39,160 nt of DNA from NCBI GenBank assembly GCA_016290765.1, contig JAEEVE010000005.1, positions 1 to 39,160 on the forward strand, written 5' to 3'. Numbering within the stretch: position 1 is the first letter of the stretch; every line of letters begins with the position of its first letter. The notes under the pieces are model-generated. The model had not been told where the DNA came from, did not search any database, and saw nothing but the letters and a program-made list of their open reading frames with translations. The position numbers and the translations under genes are program-made. This document shows positions 34,458-39,160 of this stretch, piece after piece. The stretch comes from Muribaculaceae bacterium. Its GTDB lineage: Bacteria > Bacteroidota > Bacteroidia > Bacteroidales > Muribaculaceae.

Positions 34458-34496
34458 TCGTCCCCGTCCCCCTACCCCCCTAAAGGGGGGTAGGGG
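34458..34496 (+). repeat. G/C-rich palindromic repeat, solo copy C
   Basis: TCGTCCCCGTC then a perfect 13-bp-arm palindrome at 34469-34496 (arm CCCCTACCCCCCT, AA loop). It shares the TCGTCCCC lead and the CCCCCTAAAGGGGG core with copies A and B at 3009 and 3434. It lies in the 66-bp gap between kamA and kamB, with no DUF559 gene nearby. Confidence 0.85.
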
Positions 34497-34510
34497 AGCT
34501 AACAACTATC

Positions 34511-35518
34511 ATGCCGTTTATTGACGACATATTGCGCTACGACAGTCTGTCGATAGTCGGATTGGAGAAAAATACCGGCAAGACCGAGTGTCTGAAGTAT
34601 GTGCTCGAGCGAATACCGCTCGAGCACACACTTATTGCGGTCACGTCAATCGGCATTGATGGGGAGACTACCGACCAAGTAACCCTCACGCAGAAACCAG
34701 AGATTACCTTGCGCGAGGGAATGTACTTTGGCACCAGCGAGGCACATTACAAGTTGAGAAGGTTGGTGAGCGAACTGGTTGACGTGAGTGATGAAAGCAC
34801 ATCGCTGGGCCGCGTGGTGACCGCACGTGCCCTCACACAAGGCAAAATCCTACTCTCGGGACCATCTTCCACCGCCGGACTGCAGCGCTGGATGCAGTCA
34901 ACCCGCAGGCACGGCATCGACCTGGCCATCATCGATGGTGCATTGTCGCGCATGAGCCTGGCGTCGCCCGCCGTGAGCCAGGCGATGATTCTGGCCACTG
35001 GGGCTGCTTACTCGGCCAATCTGACTACACTTGTCAACAAGACCGCGTTTGTGGTTGAACTCATCAACCTGCCACTTGCCAGCGAGGACAACCTGAAGCA
35101 GCTGATGCCACTTGAACGCGGCGTGTGGGCAGTGAACCGCGACGGCACGCTGCACGAACTTAATGGCCTGACCGCCTTGTCTCAAGAGATTCGCTTCGAT
35201 GGCATGGAGCAGTGCCAAACGCTTTATGTCGCTGGTGCACTGGTTGACGGGCTGCTCGAAAAAGTGCGGCGCAACAAGTGCCTGCGGCAAGTTGAACTTG
35301 TGGTGCGGGACTTCACCAAGGTTTTTGCTACGCCCCAGCAATTTCACCTATTTATTAAAAGTGGCGGCCGCATGAGCGTACTGCAGAAGAGCCACCTCAT
35401 TGCCGTGACAGTCAACCCCACTTCACCCAGCGGTTACAACCTCGACAGCGACCAGCTCTGCGCTCGCCTGTCCGAGGCCATCCACCTCCCCGTCTACGAC
35501 TTGCTGAAAAAGAAATAA
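34511..35518 (+). CDS. kamB: Lysine 5,6-aminomutase reactivase subunit KamB
   Basis: A 335-residue protein with an N-terminal P-loop, G17LEKNTGKT25. It stands directly before the MutS-like kamC (4 bp gap) and kamDE, the conserved setting of the KamB/KamC pair that reactivates lysine 5,6-aminomutase by exchanging damaged cobalamin with ATP. Further marks are IDGALSRMSLASP, which looks like the Walker-B/nucleotide region, and a C-terminal alpha/beta part. The name rests on context plus overall look; the pair is not a DNA repair system. Confidence 0.85.
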   Translation: MPFIDDILRYDSLSIVGLEKNTGKTECLKYVLERIPLEHTLIAVTSIGIDGETTDQVTLTQKPEITLREGMYFGTSEAHYKLRRLVSELVDVSDESTSLGRVVTARALTQGKILLSGPSSTAGLQRWMQSTRRHGIDLAIIDGALSRMSLASPAVSQAMILATGAAYSANLTTLVNKTAFVVELINLPLASEDNLKQLMPLERGVWAVNRDGTLHELNGLTALSQEIRFDGMEQCQTLYVAGALVDGLLEKVRRNKCLRQVELVVRDFTKVFATPQQFHLFIKSGGRMSVLQKSHLIAVTVNPTSPSGYNLDSDQLCARLSEAIHLPVYDLLKKK

Positions 35519-35522
35519 ACCT

Positions 35523-36866
35523 ATGCAACTGAAGAATGTGATTGACTCGCCCTGTGGAGTGCGATATATGCTCGACGAGCTGGAACTGCAGTCGGGCTAC
35601 GCCCGTCGTTGGCTTTTGGATCGACCGATGATGACCTCGGCCGCTGAGATTGCCGCTGCCTACTCACTGTTGCGGCAGTTTGATGACTTTATTGCACGGG
35701 TAGACGCTACCCACTTGAATACTTTGCGATTCCGCTTGCAAGGTCTGAAGGACATCCGCACGACCATCCAGAACTTGCGGCAGCGAGCCACGCTCGATGA
35801 TATCGAGCTGTTTGAGGTCAAGCATCTTGCCATTCTCTCAACCGACGTGGCACGCCTATTAAATGAACAAGGTATGGCTAATGCTGTCGAAATTCCAGCG
35901 CTCGACAAAGTCATCACCATCCTTGACCCCGACGGGATGAAGATCGCCACATTCTATGTCTACGATGCTTACTGTGCCGAACTGCGCGACTTGCGGGCGC
36001 AGATGCGCCAACACCCTGAGCAGCAAGAAGATTTATTGCTACAAGCCAACGAGTTGGAGCTGGGCGTACGACAAGACCTGAGCCACCAATTGCATCCCTT
36101 TGCCGATGCTATTGAGCAAGCACAGGTGGCGTTGGCACGCATTGATGTGCTGCTTGCACAGGCCAACCAGTGTCGAAAGATGGGTCTCTGCTACCCCACT
36201 ATCTCGACCGATGCCACAACCCACTATCACGCCATGTTCCACCCGCAGGTGCGCGCGGCACTCGCCAACGTCAAACGCACCTTCCAGCCTGTCGACATCG
36301 CCTTCGGCATGAACTCGACGCTTATCACTGGTGCTAACATGGGAGGCAAAACCGTGGTGCTCAAGACGTTGACACTATGTCAATATTTATTCCAATTTGG
36401 TTTTGGCATTCCCGCCCATGATGCCACGATTGCCGTGAAAGACGAGATTTACTTCTGCATTGGTGACGACCAATCGGTAGAGCGTGGCCTATCGTCGTTC
36501 GCCGCCGAGATGAAGAGCATCGACCGTGTGGTACAGGCCTCACGCAGCGACCTTCGCATCCTAGCACTCATCGATGAGCCCGCACGCACCACCAACCCCA
36601 CCGAAGGCACTGCCCTAGTCACCGCCCTGCTGCGACTGATGGAGGACCGTCCTGTGAGTCTGGTAATGACAACCCACTATGACATCGACCCCGGTGATGC
36701 CCGTTGCTTGCGCGTCAAGGGATTTGAGAACGGCACGATGGATTACACCCTGGTTGAGGTTGAGGACGGCGAGGCTCCGCACGAGGCACTGAATATCGCC
36801 CAAAGCCTAGGCATCGACCCTGAATGGCTAGCCTACGCCCGCAGCCTACTAAACCACCCCGACTAA
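35523..36866 (+). CDS. kamC: Lysine 5,6-aminomutase reactivase ATPase KamC (MutS-like)
   Basis: A 447-residue protein with a MutS-type ATPase domain: Walker A G270ANMGGKT277, a VERGLSSFAAEMK signature-like loop, Walker B LALIDEPARTTNP with D351-E352, and the switch His in VMTTHYD. The N-terminal half has the MutS core/lever-like helices but no mismatch-recognition or clamp domains, so a DNA mismatch repair role is unlikely. Together with KamB it should restore inactive KamDE. It begins 4 bp after kamB and is followed by a 248-bp gap with its own promoter before kamD. Confidence 0.9.
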   Translation: MQLKNVIDSPCGVRYMLDELELQSGYARRWLLDRPMMTSAAEIAAAYSLLRQFDDFIARVDATHLNTLRFRLQGLKDIRTTIQNLRQRATLDDIELFEVKHLAILSTDVARLLNEQGMANAVEIPALDKVITILDPDGMKIATFYVYDAYCAELRDLRAQMRQHPEQQEDLLLQANELELGVRQDLSHQLHPFADAIEQAQVALARIDVLLAQANQCRKMGLCYPTISTDATTHYHAMFHPQVRAALANVKRTFQPVDIAFGMNSTLITGANMGGKTVVLKTLTLCQYLFQFGFGIPAHDATIAVKDEIYFCIGDDQSVERGLSSFAAEMKSIDRVVQASRSDLRILALIDEPARTTNPTEGTALVTALLRLMEDRPVSLVMTTHYDIDPGDARCLRVKGFENGTMDYTLVEVEDGEAPHEALNIAQSLGIDPEWLAYARSLLNHPD

Positions 36867-36971
36867 ACCGTGAATTGCACAAACTTGTTCTGTTTTTAAA
36901 CGTGAATTCCGCCAAACATTTTGTATAATTCGTTGTCTCAAACGAAAATTCGGGACAATCGAGGTTAGATT

Positions 36972-37003
36972 GTTGCCTAATTAAGGAATTTTGGCTAAAT
37001 TTG
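36972..37003 (+). promoter_or_regulatory. Promoter of kamDE
   Basis: GTTG (36972-36975), 20 bp, TAAATTTG (36996-37003): fits the Bacteroidetes consensus with one mismatch in the -33 box. The leader before ATG 37115 would be about 105 nt. Confidence 0.65.
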
Positions 37004-37059
37004 CAGCGGCGTAGTAACGTCCGTTGTTCTCAAGCGTTATTCAGATGCCGACACCTTTC

Positions 37060-37079
37060 CCTTACTTGAAAAAGTGAGG
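37060..37079 (+). promoter_or_regulatory. GAAA-tetraloop hairpin in the kamD leader
   Basis: CCTTACTT (37060-37067), loop GAAA, AAGTGAGG (37072-37079): 8 pairs with one G-T. It lies in the 5' leader of the B12-dependent mutase genes, 35 nt before the start codon. I do not see a cobalamin riboswitch core, so any regulatory role is unproven. Confidence 0.4.
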
Positions 37080-37114
37080 CGATGTAACTCGTTAACCATC
37101 ATAAACATAAACAT

Positions 37115-38671
37115 ATGCAAAAGAGCAAGTTAGGATTAGATTTTGAAAAAGTTGAGTATGCCCGCGGGTTGGCTAAGGGTATTGCCCAGGATGTTCAGAC
37201 ATTCGTTGAGCAGTACACCACAGTGGCCGTTGAGCGCACGCTGTGCCGCCTGATGGGCATTGATGGCGTTGATGACAACGAGGTGCCCCTGCCCAATGTT
37301 GTTGTGGAGGCCCTGAAGGACAAAGGCGTCCTTGGCGAGGGCGCGCTGTTCTTCATCGCTAACGCGATGATTCGCACGGGTCTTAATCCCCAGCAGATTG
37401 CCGAACAGGTGGCTACAGGCCAGATTGACATCACGCAGGTGGTGACACGCGACCCCAAGCAGATTGCCGACGCACTGCAACCAGTCATCGACGAGAGCAT
37501 GGCCCGCATCCGTGCCCGCCGTGCCCGCCGTGAGCACTACCTCGAAACTATTGGCGAGGGTCCCAAGCCCTACTTGTACATCATCGTCGCCACGGGTAAC
37601 ATCTATGAAGACGTGGTGCAAGCCCAAGCCGGTGCCCGTCAGGGTGCTGACGTGATTGCCGTGATTCGCACCACGGGTCAGAGTCTGCTGGACTATGTGC
37701 CCTACGGCGCTACGACCGAAGGCTTCGGTGGCACATTTGCCACACAGGAGAACTTCCGCATCATGCGCAAGGCGCTGGACGAGGTGGGCGAGGAACAAGG
37801 CCGTTACATCCGCCTGTGCAACTATTGCTCAGGCTTGTGCATGCCCGAGATTGCCATCATGGGTGCCTTTGAGGGCCTTGACGTAATGCTGAACGACGCA
37901 CTCTACGGCATCTTGTTCCGTGACATCAACATGCAACGCACGCTCATCGACCAGTACATGAGCCGCATCATCAACGGTTTTGCTGGCGTGATTATCAACA
38001 CCGGCGAGGATAACTACCTCACCACCGCCGATGCCGTTGAGGCTGCCCACACCGTGCTTGCCTCGGACCTCATCAACGAGCAGTTGGCTCTGATGGCCGG
38101 TCTACCCGAAGAGCAGATGGGTCTGGGCCACGCCTTTGAGATGGACCCGATGCTGGAGAACGGCTTCTTGCTTGAATTGGCACAGGCTCAGATGACACGC
38201 GAGATTTTCCCGAAAGCCACATTGAAGTACATGCCTCCGACTAAGTTCATGACGGGCAACATCTTCCGCGGCCATATCCAGGACGCATTGTTCAACATCA
38301 TCGGCATCTGGACACACCAGGGCATCCAACTGTTGGGTATGCCCACCGAGGCCATCCACACTCCGTTCATGAGCGATCGTTACTTGTCGATCGAGAACGC
38401 CAAGTATATCTTCAACAACATGAAGAGCATAGGCGAGGAGATGGAATTTGCCGAGGGCGGCATCTGCCGCGCCCGCGTCAAGGAGGTTTTGGGCAACACC
38501 ATCAAGTTGCTGGAGGACATCACCAAGGAAGGCCTGTTCACTGCCCTTGAGAAGGGCATCTTCGGTGACGTCAAGCGTCCCAAGAACGGTGGCAAGGGCC
38601 TTGAGGGCGTGACCATGAAGGGTGAGAACTACCTCAACCCGTTTGTCGAGTTAATGAAAGGTAAACGATAA
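37115..38671 (+). CDS. kamD: D-lysine/beta-lysine 5,6-aminomutase alpha subunit
   Basis: A 518-residue catalytic TIM-barrel subunit of lysine 5,6-aminomutase, close in length to the clostridial protein. With the beta subunit, adenosylcobalamin and PLP it shifts the terminal amino group of beta-lysine to carbon 5, giving 3,5-diaminohexanoate. Recognised from VPYGATTEGFGGTFATQENF, RLCNYCSGLCMPEIA, INTGEDNYLTTADAVE and PPTKFMTGNIFRGH, all conserved in KamD. ATG 37115 follows its own promoter and leader. kamE starts 12 bp after its stop, fitting equal expression of the two subunits. Confidence 0.96.
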   Translation: MQKSKLGLDFEKVEYARGLAKGIAQDVQTFVEQYTTVAVERTLCRLMGIDGVDDNEVPLPNVVVEALKDKGVLGEGALFFIANAMIRTGLNPQQIAEQVATGQIDITQVVTRDPKQIADALQPVIDESMARIRARRARREHYLETIGEGPKPYLYIIVATGNIYEDVVQAQAGARQGADVIAVIRTTGQSLLDYVPYGATTEGFGGTFATQENFRIMRKALDEVGEEQGRYIRLCNYCSGLCMPEIAIMGAFEGLDVMLNDALYGILFRDINMQRTLIDQYMSRIINGFAGVIINTGEDNYLTTADAVEAAHTVLASDLINEQLALMAGLPEEQMGLGHAFEMDPMLENGFLLELAQAQMTREIFPKATLKYMPPTKFMTGNIFRGHIQDALFNIIGIWTHQGIQLLGMPTEAIHTPFMSDRYLSIENAKYIFNNMKSIGEEMEFAEGGICRARVKEVLGNTIKLLEDITKEGLFTALEKGIFGDVKRPKNGGKGLEGVTMKGENYLNPFVELMKGKR

Positions 38672-38683
38672 AGAGCAAGAACA

Positions 38684-39160
38684 ATGAGCGAAGGACTATA
38701 TAGCATGGAGGCTAAGGACTACGACAAAACCTTAGACCTCACCAAGATAAAGCCGTATGGCGACACGATGAATGACGGCAAGGTGCAGCTTAGCTTCACG
38801 CTGCCCGTACCGTGTGGTGCCGAGGCTGTAGAGGCAGCCAAGCAGATGCTGCGCAAGATGGGTCTGGAGAATCCCAGCGTGGTGTTCTACCAAGAATTGA
38901 CCCCAGGCTTCACCTTCTTCAACTGCTACGGCAGCTGCACCCACACGGTCGACTACTCGACCATCTATGTTCCCAAGGTGGAGTCGAACACGATGGACAT
39001 GTATGAGACCGACGAGTACATCAAGGAGAACATTGGACGCAAGATAGTCATTGTGGGCGCCTCGACGGGTACCGACGCGCACACCGTGGGCATCGACGCC
39101 ATCATGAACATGAAGGGCTATGCTGGGCACTACGGCCTGGAGCGCTACGAGATGATTGAG
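38684..39160 (+). CDS. kamE: Lysine 5,6-aminomutase beta subunit, 3' partial
   Basis: The first 159 residues, cut by the window edge (full length is about 260). It carries the cobalamin-binding D131-x-H133-x-x-G136 motif (GTDAHTVGIDAI); H133 is the base-off cobalt ligand and K144 (NMKGYAGHYG) is the PLP Schiff-base lysine, both at the same numbers as in the clostridial enzyme. The N-terminal dimerisation part covers about residues 1-100. It follows kamD by 12 bp. Confidence 0.96.
   Translation, partial: MSEGLYSMEAKDYDKTLDLTKIKPYGDTMNDGKVQLSFTLPVPCGAEAVEAAKQMLRKMGLENPSVVFYQELTPGFTFFNCYGSCTHTVDYSTIYVPKVESNTMDMYETDEYIKENIGRKIVIVGASTGTDAHTVGIDAIMNMKGYAGHYGLERYEMIE

Noticed and set aside
35523-36866. 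DNA mismatch repair gene mutS
   Set aside because: Has the MutS ATPase domain only, no mismatch-binding domain, and sits in the lysine cluster where the KamC reactivase is expected.
36867-37114. Cobalamin riboswitch before kamDE
   Set aside because: Looked for because the mutase uses B12, but no B12-box-like core or expected multi-stem layout is visible and the leader is only about 105 nt.

Overview
The window reads as chromosomal DNA of a gut or oral type Bacteroidales (Prevotellaceae, Muribaculaceae or Porphyromonadaceae-like; species not assignable by eye). Reasons: promoters of the Bacteroidetes form (TTTG, 19-20 bp, TAnnTTTG), little use of Shine-Dalgarno sites, many SPI/SPII exported proteins, short T9SS-like C-terminal tails, a GH84 hexosaminidase, C10 and C69 peptidases, a BspA-like LRR protein and a Porphyromonas-like lysine fermentation cluster. 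No RNA genes, CRISPR arrays or transposase genes were seen.

Layout. 1-3003: 3' part of a secreted PPAD-like peptidylarginine deiminase ending in a dockerin-like module, its terminator, then a WG-repeat lipoprotein whose signal peptide is coded by a heptanucleotide tandem repeat. 3009-3459: a small unit in which a DUF559 endonuclease-like gene (N-terminal frameshift) sits between inverted G/C-rich palindromes; it abuts the start of menA. 3481-8479: menA, a convergent MalY/PatB-type aminotransferase, and a divergent dapF-GH84 pair. 8663-14001 (minus): AraC-type regulator with membrane anchor and coiled coil, secreted protein of unknown function, C10 cysteine peptidase, small lipoprotein. 14586-27193 (plus): small membrane protein, a 3364-residue multi-domain T9SS-type surface protein, and an overlapping LRR protein. 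27248-29610 (minus): C69 peptidase and a lipoprotein.

29943-39160 (plus) holds nearly all of the anaerobic lysine-to-butyrate pathway: CoA-transferase subunit A, kal, kce, kdd, kamA, the reactivase pair kamB/kamC, kamD and the first 159 codons of kamE. KamA makes beta-lysine, KamDE (B12 and PLP, repaired by KamBC) makes 3,5-diaminohexanoate, Kdd oxidises it, Kce cleaves it with acetyl-CoA to 3-aminobutyryl-CoA plus acetoacetate, Kal releases ammonia to give crotonyl-CoA, and the CoA-transferase swaps CoA between butyryl-CoA and acetoacetate. The transferase B subunit is not in the window and probably lies past kamE. A promoter stands before atoD and another before kamD; a repeat array before kamA carries a further -7 box.

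The most interesting unexplained structure is the palindrome-DUF559-palindrome unit, with a solo related palindrome between kamA and kamB: a candidate non-autonomous or nuclease-linked mobile repeat family.
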